A stretch of DNA of 64,000 nt from Phycisphaerales bacterium (GTDB lineage Bacteria > Planctomycetota > Phycisphaerae > Phycisphaerales > UBA1924): assembly GCA_027019265.1 (NCBI GenBank), contig JALUWX010000119.1:62001-126000 (forward strand), read 5' to 3'. The notes under the pieces are model-generated. The model was not told the origin of the DNA. It saw nothing but the letters and a program-made list of their open reading frames with translations, and ran no database searches. Both the position numbers and the translations under genes were made by a program. Shown here in pieces: positions 39,432 to 48,154 of this stretch. Within the stretch, counting starts at the first letter, position 1. Each line of letters begins with the position of its first letter.

Positions 39432-41120
39432 TCAGACCTGGCTCGCGCAGTGCTCGACACACCGATCAATGCGCGCCAGCACCGAATCCTTCCCGAGCAC
39501 GCCCAAAGTCACACCCAATGGGGGAGACACCGCATCCCCGGTCACCGCGACGCGCAAGGGCTGGGCGAGTTTGCCCATCCCGACCTCGCGCGATTCGCAG
39601 AACTCTTTCACGTGCGCCTCGATCGCATCGGGCGCAAAGTCCGCGAGCGACGACAACGCCTCCCGATAGTCCTTGAGCAGCTCGAGCCCCTTGGCTTCGC
39701 CCTTGATGAGCGCCTTGTGGACCGCTTTGCCCTCGAACTCGAACCCCTGGTCTCCGACAAATGCGAACCCGATCACCCCACGCGCGTCCTTCAGGGTCTT
39801 GCAGCGCGTCTTGATGGCCGGCGCGAGCACCCGCATCGTCGCTTCGTCGAATCGATCGACGATCTCCGTGTCGTACGCGCTCGCCCATTCGCGCCAGCGT
39901 GTTGCGAACTCGTCGTCCGAGAGGGCCGCGATGTCGTCCGCGCTGAACGCGAGCAGCTTCACCCGGTCGAACTTCGCCTGACCCTTGCCCATCCCCTCGA
40001 ACCCGTAGTGGTCCGCGAGGTAGTCCATCGAGAACCGTTCGAGGTCCGTCCCATCCTCGTTCTTCGCCTTGGGGTTCCACCCGAGGAGCGCGAGGTAGTT
40101 GTTCAAAGTCCCCGGGAGGTATCCCGCGCGCCGGAAGTCCTCGACGTCGATCTCGGGAAGATCCACACCCACGACCCGCGCGAGCTCAACGAGCGTGCTC
40201 GATTCGAGCTGCTTCGTCTTGTTCTTGAGCCACTCCGCGAAGTCAGCATCGGACAACGAGGACACAGGGGATGAGGTCAGCCCCTCGTCCTTGCACGCTT
40301 TCTTCGCCGCTTTGTCCTTGTCCCGCTTGCTCATCTTCGATCCGTCCGGATTGAAGATCAGCGGCATATGCGCATACGTCGGTTCATCGAAGCCCAGCGC
40401 CCGCTGGATCGCGACGTGCCTCGGGGTGTTGATCAGGTGCTCCTGACCACGGAGCACGTGGGTCACCCCCATCATCGCATCATCGACCGTCACCGCAAGG
40501 TGGTAGGTCGGGAACCCGTCGCGCTTCCGGATGATGAAGTCGTCGAACTCCTCGGGCTCGAGGGTCACGTCCCCGAGGATCTGGTCCTTGACCGTGATCG
40601 CGGTGTCGGGCATTTTGAACCGCACGACGTGCTCATCGCCGCGCGCGAGCCGTTCCGCGCGTTCTTCGGACGAGAGCTCGAGGGCCGCGCGATCGTACTT
40701 GTACCCCACCTTCGCGTCGATCGCTTCCTTCCGTTTCGCTTCCAGCTCGTCCGGGGTCTCGAAGGCCGGGTACGCATGACCAGACTCGATCAGTTTCTCG
40801 ATCGCGGCGTTGTAATGCCCGAGCCGCTCCGATTGGAAGTACGGCCCAACCCCGCGCTCGTCCCCGCCGAAGCGCTTGCCATCGAACTCCAGCTCCGGCC
40901 CGTCCTCCCACGCGATCCCGAGCCACGCAAGGTCCTCCAGGATCCCCTTCGTGGACGACTCGCTCGATCGTTGCTGGTCCGTATCCTCGACGCGCAGGAG
41001 GAATCGCCCCCCGTTGCGTTTCGCGAACGCCCAGCACAGGAGCGCCGTCCGCGCGCCCCCGATGTGAAGATGACCAGTCGGCGATGGCGCAAAGCGAGTG
41101 ATGACAGGGGTGTTGCTCAT
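39432..41120 (-). CDS. gltX: glutamyl-tRNA synthetase with insertion after KMSKR
   Basis: RFAPSPTGHLHIGGARTALL, KMSKRDKDKAAKK. Confidence 0.94.
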   Translation of the reverse strand: MSNTPVITRFAPSPTGHLHIGGARTALLCWAFAKRNGGRFLLRVEDTDQQRSSESSTKGILEDLAWLGIAWEDGPELEFDGKRFGGDERGVGPYFQSERLGHYNAAIEKLIESGHAYPAFETPDELEAKRKEAIDAKVGYKYDRAALELSSEERAERLARGDEHVVRFKMPDTAITVKDQILGDVTLEPEEFDDFIIRKRDGFPTYHLAVTVDDAMMGVTHVLRGQEHLINTPRHVAIQRALGFDEPTYAHMPLIFNPDGSKMSKRDKDKAAKKACKDEGLTSSPVSSLSDADFAEWLKNKTKQLESSTLVELARVVGVDLPEIDVEDFRRAGYLPGTLNNYLALLGWNPKAKNEDGTDLERFSMDYLADHYGFEGMGKGQAKFDRVKLLAFSADDIAALSDDEFATRWREWASAYDTEIVDRFDEATMRVLAPAIKTRCKTLKDARGVIGFAFVGDQGFEFEGKAVHKALIKGEAKGLELLKDYREALSSLADFAPDAIEAHVKEFCESREVGMGKLAQPLRVAVTGDAVSPPLGVTLGVLGKDSVLARIDRCVEHCASQV

Positions 41121-41154
41121 GGGACCCAATCGTAGCGGGCCAACCCATCAAGAC

Positions 41155-41898
41155 TCAGTCCCGATCCCGCCCCCGGACCCCGTCGATCGTGTGGTGGACG
41201 GGCGTCCCCACGACCCTCGTAGATCCGATCCACTCCCCCTCGCCGTTGGGGTACCCCGGATGGAGCTCCGATCGCCTAGCCCGCTCGGCGTGCCCATCCA
41301 CATAGCCCACATCCAGCTCGTCGCCGGCGATCTCTGATTCGCCGATGTCCGTGTAGATCAATCGACGCAGCATCCCTTTGGCCGAGGGGTACAGGACCTG
41401 CGAGCTCCGCGTCGCGTGCCACTGGGTCGGTCCCGTCCGGGTCTCGGCGGCCCAGAACTCGGGCGCCGCGATAAAACACGCCGCGTACCGATAGTCCGGA
41501 ACGAACGACACCACCTCCCGTGGCGCCCGGAACACCTCATCGAGCACCGACTCCGCGTACCCCCCGGGGACCATCGCGAAGTTCCAGAAAACCGTCGCAT
41601 CGAAATATCGCGCCGCGACATCACCAGCATCAGATCGGAGCACGCTGTAATCCGCCCGCGGGTCCGTCAGGTACGGATGGATCCCGCGATGGTCCGTCGT
41701 GTACATCCCCACCATCGCTACATTCTGCCGGATCCGCGACAGGCTGGCCGCCTCGTCTGCGCGCCCCATCGCCCCCGAGATCGCCGGCATCACAAACGAC
41801 GCGAGAACCGCGACGATCAAGATCACGATGATCAGTTCGATCAACGAAAACCCACGCCTCCCGTATCCCAGCCCCGCACGCGCCTCGCCCACGATCAC
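41155..41898 (-). CDS. prepilin-type pseudopilin (type II secretion G/H-like)
   Basis: GYGRRGFSLIELIIVILIVAVLASFVMPAI; GTG start at 41898 overlaps the upstream gene's stop (GTGA) with a ggagg SD. Confidence 0.87.
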   Translation of the reverse strand: MIVGEARAGLGYGRRGFSLIELIIVILIVAVLASFVMPAISGAMGRADEAASLSRIRQNVAMVGMYTTDHRGIHPYLTDPRADYSVLRSDAGDVAARYFDATVFWNFAMVPGGYAESVLDEVFRAPREVVSFVPDYRYAACFIAAPEFWAAETRTGPTQWHATRSSQVLYPSAKGMLRRLIYTDIGESEIAGDELDVGYVDGHAERARRSELHPGYPNGEGEWIGSTRVVGTPVHHTIDGVRGRDRD

Positions 41899-42995
41899 CC
41901 CCTCCGATGCTTGACCCAAAGCCCCACCGCGATCAGCAGACACCCAATCAGCACGCCGCGGATCACCCACACCGACCCCCCACCCCCCCCACGCCCCCCG
42001 TCACCGAGCGCACCCTCGGACTCCACCACTCGATCCGCATCGAGAAACACCACCCTGTCCGATTCCGCGCGGTGGTCATACACCGACGCCACCGTCACCT
42101 TCCCCCGCACCGGATCAGCCCCCAGCGCATCGGGCACCCCCACGATCGCATCGAACGCGTCCTCGGACAACGCCCGCACATCCTGCAGCCGGAACTCGAA
42201 GTCGTCGCCGAACTGCCGGACGTGCACCGCGTCCGCGACCCATCGCTCGAGCGCTTCCGAGTACGACCACCCCTCCACCCGATACCCCGACCCCACTAGA
42301 TCCGGATCACCCGATCGGACATACTCGACCGACTCGACAAACCCCCGCCCGAGCGAGCCGTCCCATCGGAACTGGACCTCCGCGTCCCAGTCCTGGTCCG
42401 CGTTTGTGAGCCGCGCGCGGTACGCGTCCGGCGACGATTCATTCAGTTCCACGATCTCGACCGACCCCGCCGGGAGAAACCGTAATCCACCATGAAAGAA
42501 CCACGACACGTACACATCGACCACCCCGCGCGCCGACGCGAAGTCCTTCGTCATCGGCGCCCGATCCGGATCGACGATGTTGAGCTGCGCCCCGGTCAGC
42601 GACCACGCGGCCCGCCCGTCGAAACCGATATCGCTGTAGGCTCCGTCCCACTTCTGGGTCGTCGAGTACCGGAAACGCTCGTCGTCCCTCGTAGCGCAGC
42701 AGATCAGAAAGCGGTCGCCGCCGTTCGTGAGCCGCCGCGTTTCGATCTCGAGAAGCGAGCGATCCGGATGGTCCGGGCGACCCTCGATCCGCGCCGCGAT
42801 CTCGCGCAGCTGATCCGCCGAGCGCGATGGGCGATAGATCTTCTCGAGACACACCTGATAACCAACGGTCTCGATGGGCCCTGCCGCTTCCGCGAGCTCA
42901 CGCTCGAGCCAAGCCCCGACTTCATCCGATGCCGCGCACGGCGAGATCGCCACCGCGGACAGCAACACCCCAACAATGACGATAATGATCTTCAC
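41895..42995 (-). CDS. secreted hypothetical protein with Gly-rich + TM + basic C-terminus
   Basis: N-terminal signal MKIIIVIVGVLLSAVAISPCAA; C-terminus GDGGRGGGGGSVWVIRGVLIGCLLIAVGLWVKHRRG. Confidence 0.7.
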   Translation of the reverse strand: MKIIIVIVGVLLSAVAISPCAASDEVGAWLERELAEAAGPIETVGYQVCLEKIYRPSRSADQLREIAARIEGRPDHPDRSLLEIETRRLTNGGDRFLICCATRDDERFRYSTTQKWDGAYSDIGFDGRAAWSLTGAQLNIVDPDRAPMTKDFASARGVVDVYVSWFFHGGLRFLPAGSVEIVELNESSPDAYRARLTNADQDWDAEVQFRWDGSLGRGFVESVEYVRSGDPDLVGSGYRVEGWSYSEALERWVADAVHVRQFGDDFEFRLQDVRALSEDAFDAIVGVPDALGADPVRGKVTVASVYDHRAESDRVVFLDADRVVESEGALGDGGRGGGGGSVWVIRGVLIGCLLIAVGLWVKHRRG

Positions 42996-43164
42996 CGCGA
43001 CAATCTAACATCCCGACTCCGCCCGCAGGGCCGCGGGTACGCCCCCGATCGAAAGTTTCCACCCGCGGACCGCCCGGATCGCCCCCGACACGAACACCGT
43101 GCAAACGGGGAGTGATTCCCCCTCCCCGACCCTTCCAATTCGTCCGGGTTGTGTTTAGGATGAA

Positions 43165-43273
43165 GGTTGCTGGTGCGCCAACGCGCCAGCAGACAACCAA
43201 CCCGCGGGCGATGCCGGCCCGCGACACTTCCTGGGCCGACGCGTCCGCCTGACAATCCGAAAGGCGGCCCCCC
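43165..43273 (+). promoter_or_regulatory. candidate structured 5' leader of the EF-G paralog (three hairpins)
   Basis: Possible promoter TTCCAA-17 nt-TAGGAT immediately upstream; hairpins at 43165-43198, 43203-43223 and about 43233-43270, the last covering the SD-like aaaggcgg. Confidence 0.5.
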
Positions 43274-45337
43274 ATGCGTCCCACTGCAGATATCCGCAAC
43301 ATCGCGCTCGTCGGACAAACCGGTTCCGGCAAAACGCTCTTGGCTGAGCGGCTCCTCTTCACGACGGGCGCGATCACCCGGATGGGATCCATCGAAGAGG
43401 GGAACACCTTCTCCGACTGGTCCGATGAAGAGCGCGACCACAAGCACTCGCTCCGGACCACCATGCTCCACTTCGATCACGAAGGGCACATGGTCAACAT
43501 GATCGACACCCCCGGGCTCGCGGACTTCGCCGGACACGCGATCTCGGTCTTCCCGGCCGTCGAAACCGTCTGTGTCGTCATCGACGCCAACAAGGGCATC
43601 GAGCCCATGACCCGGCGCATGATGAAGATCGCGCAGCAACGCAAGCTCCCGCGCATGATCATCGTCAACAAGATCGACGACGACCAAGCGGACCTCGAAG
43701 CCCTCACCGAATCCATCCGGGAATCCTTCGGACCCGAGTGCCTCCCGATCGCGCTCCCCAACCCCGATCGCTCGAACACGGTCTCGGTCTTCGATTCCGA
43801 CCAGAGCGGGGACACGCTCTTCTCGTCCTCCGATGGTGCGCACCAAGCGATCATCGAGCAGATCGTCGAGATGCAAGACGACCTCATGGACACCTACCTC
43901 GAGGACGGCGACGAGCACAACATCAGCAAACAGCAGCTCCACGATGTTTTCGAGAAAGCGCTCCGTGAAGCGCACCTTGTCCCGATCACCTACGTCAGCG
44001 CCAAGTCCGGCGCGGGGGTTGACAACCTGCTCCACGTCGTTGCCTCCCTCCTCCCCAACCCCCTCGAAGGGAACCCGCGCCCGTTCCTCAAGCGCGATTC
44101 CGAGGACACGTCCGAGGTCGAGTTCGCCGCCGACGAACAACCCAACTCCCCCGTGATCGCGCACGTCTTCAAGTGCACGACCGACCCGTTCGTCGGGAAG
44201 CTCGGGGTCTTCCGGGTCCACCAGGGGACCCTCAAGTCCAAGTCCGAGGTCATCATCGGGGACCAGAAGAAACCCGTTCGGATCGGGCATCTCCTCAAAC
44301 GACAGGGCAAGGAATCGCACGAGGTCGATGCGATCGGACCCGGCGACATCGGAGCGATCGGGAAGATCGACGACGTCCACTTCGATGCCGTCCTCCACGA
44401 AGGGCACGATCTGGACTCCGTCCACCTCAAACCGCTCCCCCTCCCCAAGCCCATGTACGGGCTCGCGATCGAGCTCAAGAACCACGCCGACGAGAGCAAG
44501 TTCTCGACCGCGCTCCACAAGCTCCTCGCTGAGGACCCGTGCCTCGCGCTCGATCGGATCAAAGCGACGGGTCAGACCGTGCTCCGGGGTCTCGGAGAGC
44601 TCCACCTGCGCATTGTGCTCGAACGACTGAAGGAGTCCCAAGGGATCGAGCTGGTTACCTCGCCTCCGAAGATCGCGTACAAAGAGTCGATCCAAGGCAA
44701 AGGTGAAGCGTCGTATCGGCACAAGAAGCAAACGGGCGGCGCGGGTCAGTTCGGGGAAGTCCATCTCCGGGTCGAGCCCCTCCCCCAGGACCACGAAACC
44801 GGGTTCGAGTTCGTCAACGCGACCGTCGGCGGCTCCATCCCCAGACAGTTCATGCCGGCCATCGAGAAGGGGGTCCGCTCCGTCCTTGAGCACGGCGCCG
44901 TCGCCGGATACCCGATGTCGGGTGTGCGCGTCGAGGTCTTCGACGGCAAGCACCACCCCGTGGACTCCAAGGAAGTCGCGTTCATCACGGCCGGGAAGAA
45001 AGCGTTCATCGAAGCCGTCGCGAAGGCGCACCCCGTGCTCCTCGAACCCTTCGTCCATCTGGAAGTCACGATCCCCAACGACAAGATGGGCGACATCGCC
45101 GGGGATCTCTCCACCAAGCGTGGGCGCGTCCAGGACACCCAGATGCTCCCCGGCGACATGTGCACGGTCATCGCGCAAGCGCCCCTCGGAGAACTCCAGA
45201 ACTTCTCGACCGAGCTCAAGTCCATCACGGGCGGCGCGGGGTCGTACACCATGGAGTACTCCCACGATGAACTGACTCCCCCCCACATCCAGCAGGATGT
45301 GATCAGCGCCTTCGGTGGGCACGACGACGACGATTAA
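43274..45337 (+). CDS. elongation factor G-like translational GTPase (paralog type)
   Basis: GQTGSGKTLLAERLLF, DTPGLADFAG, VNKIDDD, SAKSG; domain IV/V region GGAGQFGEVHLRVEPL, DIAGDLSTKRGRVQD. Confidence 0.93.
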   Translation: MRPTADIRNIALVGQTGSGKTLLAERLLFTTGAITRMGSIEEGNTFSDWSDEERDHKHSLRTTMLHFDHEGHMVNMIDTPGLADFAGHAISVFPAVETVCVVIDANKGIEPMTRRMMKIAQQRKLPRMIIVNKIDDDQADLEALTESIRESFGPECLPIALPNPDRSNTVSVFDSDQSGDTLFSSSDGAHQAIIEQIVEMQDDLMDTYLEDGDEHNISKQQLHDVFEKALREAHLVPITYVSAKSGAGVDNLLHVVASLLPNPLEGNPRPFLKRDSEDTSEVEFAADEQPNSPVIAHVFKCTTDPFVGKLGVFRVHQGTLKSKSEVIIGDQKKPVRIGHLLKRQGKESHEVDAIGPGDIGAIGKIDDVHFDAVLHEGHDLDSVHLKPLPLPKPMYGLAIELKNHADESKFSTALHKLLAEDPCLALDRIKATGQTVLRGLGELHLRIVLERLKESQGIELVTSPPKIAYKESIQGKGEASYRHKKQTGGAGQFGEVHLRVEPLPQDHETGFEFVNATVGGSIPRQFMPAIEKGVRSVLEHGAVAGYPMSGVRVEVFDGKHHPVDSKEVAFITAGKKAFIEAVAKAHPVLLEPFVHLEVTIPNDKMGDIAGDLSTKRGRVQDTQMLPGDMCTVIAQAPLGELQNFSTELKSITGGAGSYTMEYSHDELTPPHIQQDVISAFGGHDDDD

Positions 45338-45377
45338 TCGTCGTTCGGGTCCTTCATACAAACCGAACAGTCCCGAG

Positions 45378-45398
45378 CCCCGCGCCAGCGGGGTTTTT
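45378..45398 (+). terminator. Rho-independent terminator after the EF-G paralog
   Basis: CCCCGC-gcca-GCGGGG followed by TTTTT. Confidence 0.88.
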
Positions 45399-45467
45399 CG
45401 TTTGATACTTGTTCATGGATCCCGCTTCTGCGAAGATAGGAAACCACGGCCAAGAGGGGAACCCGAG

Positions 45468-47576
45468 ATGCTCAACGACAAAGCAACGACAGCGTTGATC
45501 GCGATTCTCACCATCGCGATATCGATCACGCACGCACATGCTGACGGGCTCCGATGCGAGACACGGGTCTTCGATTCGACCATCCCGAGCTTCGCCGTGT
45601 ACGACACCGCGATCGGGAACAGCACGATCTACAGCACATCGTTCTTCAGCGAGGGGATCTCCATCTATGACATCTCGGACATCGGAGACCCGGCCGAGAT
45701 CGGGTTCATCCCGATCGAATCCGGGGACTTCATCAAGCTTCTACTCAGGGAGGGCTATCTCTACGCGCTTTTCGACGCGGACGGGCTCGGGACCCACAGC
45801 ATGCACGTGTACGACGTCCACAACCCCAGCGCCCCGGTCCTCACCCATGAGTATGAGCTCAACCGATTCGTGAGGGACATCGAGTTCGAGAACGGGCTGC
45901 TCTGTGTCCTCGATTCGACCACGCTCCACATCTTCACCCTCGAGGATCCAGCAATCCCGACCAAGATCGGGGAGCACCCCATCCAGGGCACCGGGGTCGA
46001 GTTCGAGCTCAATGACAGCGCCGCATTCGCGTACATCCGTTTGTACAACGCGCTCCGCCGGATCGATCTCTCCGACCCGAGCGCGCCGGTCCGGACCGGG
46101 TCGATCCCGACGGGCAACTCCGACTTCGAGCTCAGCTACGACTCCGGATACCTCTACCTCGCGAACACCAACGGGGATCTGAAGGTTTTCGATACTACGA
46201 CCCCGAGCTTCACACTCAGCGACACCCTCGACCTGTGGATCTCACAGTACTCGACCGTTCGGGACGGGATCGTCTACTCCCAGGAGGACCAAGCGCTCCG
46301 TCTGATCGATATCCACGACCAGAACAACCCCGTGGTCATCGGGTCGCGCCCGGGCGTCTCCCGTCCGGATGTGTGGTTCAACGATGATCTCGTGCTCTTC
46401 GAGAGTTCGTTCGGGCTCATGCTGACCAAGCACGACCGGCTCCTCGAGCCCTACGACCCCCAGACATCGACCTTCGACATCACGGGCATGTACAACGCCA
46501 ACGGGCGCGCGATGGCGGCCGCCGGCGACCACCTGTACCTCCCCAACGATGGGCTCGGGATCGGACGCATCGATCTCACGGACCCCGCAGCACCGATCTT
46601 CTCAAGCTTCAGCCCTTCCACAAACGCGCCGATCCAGCTCGAACGGATCGATGATCTCCTTCTCGCCGTCACCGGGCTGGGGGAGTTCCTGATCTTCGAT
46701 GTCTCGAACCCCGCGAACCCGACCCTCCTGAGCACGACGACATTCGGCGCGATCCACGGGAAGATCGCGATCGACGGATCCCGGGTCGCCTGGATCGACA
46801 GCACCGACACCCTCACCATGCTCGACATCACGGACCCGAGCAACCCCGCGCTCTCCGCGCCCATCCCGCTCGACCTCGGGTCCTTCTTTCAGTTCAATGT
46901 CTACACCGCGCTCAAGGACGACACGTTCTACCACACGACGAACGAAACACTCCGCTCGATCGATGTCTCCGATCCCATGAACCCCATGCTGATCGAAGAG
47001 GTCCCGCTTGTGCAGTTCGGCTACCCCGACGGGCTCGAACGGATCGGGGACACCCTCTTCCTCGCGCAGGGCGGCGAGTGCGTCACCGAGATCAGCGCGA
47101 TCGATATCAGCAACCCCAGCGCCATGAACGAAGTCGGATCCTTCGACCTCGAACAGTGCTACGAGATGACGCTCTCAACCGACGGCGAATCCCTGTACGC
47201 CTCCTCCGAAAGCATCCTCTACATCCTCGACCCGTCCGACCCGAGCGACATGCGCGTGGTCGGGTGGCACTGGCACGACGGCGCGATCTTCACCGCCCAC
47301 GCGACCCACAGCAATGTCGTCCTCACAAAGCACTACTTCGATACGGGCTCGAACGGGTTCGTCACGATGTTGTCGCCGATCGATCAATCCGACTGTCCGT
47401 ACAAGTACTGCAGAGCCAACCTCTTCCCCGACCAATCGCTCGACATCTTCGATATCCAGATCTTCCTCTCCATGCTGACCTCCTCCGATCCCGGCGCGGA
47501 TCTGAACCGAGACGGCGATCTCGATTTCTTCGATCTGAGCCAGTACCTCCGTGATTTCCAGGACGGGTGCGAGTAA
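45468..47576 (+). CDS. secreted LVIVD-repeat beta-propeller-like protein with C-terminal GC-type dockerin-like domain
   Basis: Repeated 'xDISDPxxPxxxG' units; C-terminus CRANLFPDQSLDIFDIQIFLSMLTSSDPGADLNRDGDLDFFDLSQYLRDFQDGCE. Confidence 0.85.
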   Translation: MLNDKATTALIAILTIAISITHAHADGLRCETRVFDSTIPSFAVYDTAIGNSTIYSTSFFSEGISIYDISDIGDPAEIGFIPIESGDFIKLLLREGYLYALFDADGLGTHSMHVYDVHNPSAPVLTHEYELNRFVRDIEFENGLLCVLDSTTLHIFTLEDPAIPTKIGEHPIQGTGVEFELNDSAAFAYIRLYNALRRIDLSDPSAPVRTGSIPTGNSDFELSYDSGYLYLANTNGDLKVFDTTTPSFTLSDTLDLWISQYSTVRDGIVYSQEDQALRLIDIHDQNNPVVIGSRPGVSRPDVWFNDDLVLFESSFGLMLTKHDRLLEPYDPQTSTFDITGMYNANGRAMAAAGDHLYLPNDGLGIGRIDLTDPAAPIFSSFSPSTNAPIQLERIDDLLLAVTGLGEFLIFDVSNPANPTLLSTTTFGAIHGKIAIDGSRVAWIDSTDTLTMLDITDPSNPALSAPIPLDLGSFFQFNVYTALKDDTFYHTTNETLRSIDVSDPMNPMLIEEVPLVQFGYPDGLERIGDTLFLAQGGECVTEISAIDISNPSAMNEVGSFDLEQCYEMTLSTDGESLYASSESILYILDPSDPSDMRVVGWHWHDGAIFTAHATHSNVVLTKHYFDTGSNGFVTMLSPIDQSDCPYKYCRANLFPDQSLDIFDIQIFLSMLTSSDPGADLNRDGDLDFFDLSQYLRDFQDGCE

Positions 47577-47639
47577 ACCCGGACCAGAACGCGCAGCGTT
47601 TGCCGACGTTTTCCCTATTCCGCGCGTCCGCACGCAGTT

Positions 47640-47660
47640 ATCACGCGATCCGCGCGTGAT
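47640..47660. promoter_or_regulatory. inverted repeat near putative promoter of the 47743 gene
   Basis: ATCACGCG-atccg-CGCGTGAT, 20 nt upstream of -10-like TACCCT (47680-47685). Confidence 0.4.
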
Positions 47661-47742
47661 CGCCGACCATGTTCTGTGGTACCCTCGCTTCCGCGCCGGC
47701 ACGGAGGCCGAAGCGAATCACGATCCCACGAGAGCAATCCCG

Positions 47743-48120
47743 ATGGACCGAATCAACCCCTCGATCATCAATCCCGCCATCCAAGCGATGCGCGCCTACG
47801 CCCAGACCCCGACCACCCAGGGTGTCACCCCGACCCGCGCCACCCCGTCGACAACCCCCGCCCGATCAACCCAGCCCGTCCAGCGCACCGAGCCCGTGGG
47901 GAGGATCAACCCCGCGCCCTCGCGCCAGCTCTCCAGCGCCGACAAACTTGTCGCCGCGAAGGTCGATCCGATCAACCTCGCGACGGATGTCGCCACCATC
48001 TCCGGCCCGCGCCCCATGATGACCAGCGCCGGGACCTACTCCATCCACCCCAGCGCCGTCGATCGCAACGCGGCCGCCACCGGGGTCAAGCTCGGACGAT
48101 CCCTCGACATCCAGGGTTAA
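47743..48120 (+). CDS. small hypothetical protein, Thr/Pro-rich linker
   Basis: MDRINPSIINPAIQAMRAYAQ...SSADKLVAAKVDPINLATDVATISG; function not recognised. Confidence 0.6.
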   Translation: MDRINPSIINPAIQAMRAYAQTPTTQGVTPTRATPSTTPARSTQPVQRTEPVGRINPAPSRQLSSADKLVAAKVDPINLATDVATISGPRPMMTSAGTYSIHPSAVDRNAAATGVKLGRSLDIQG

Positions 48121-48154
48121 CGCGCCAACCCCCCGTGCTCCATAGCATGGGCTC

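Noticed and set aside
42992-45361. 789-aa antisense ORF opposite the EF-G paralog
   Set aside because: The opposite strand has unmistakable EF-G motifs; this frame is a composition artefact.
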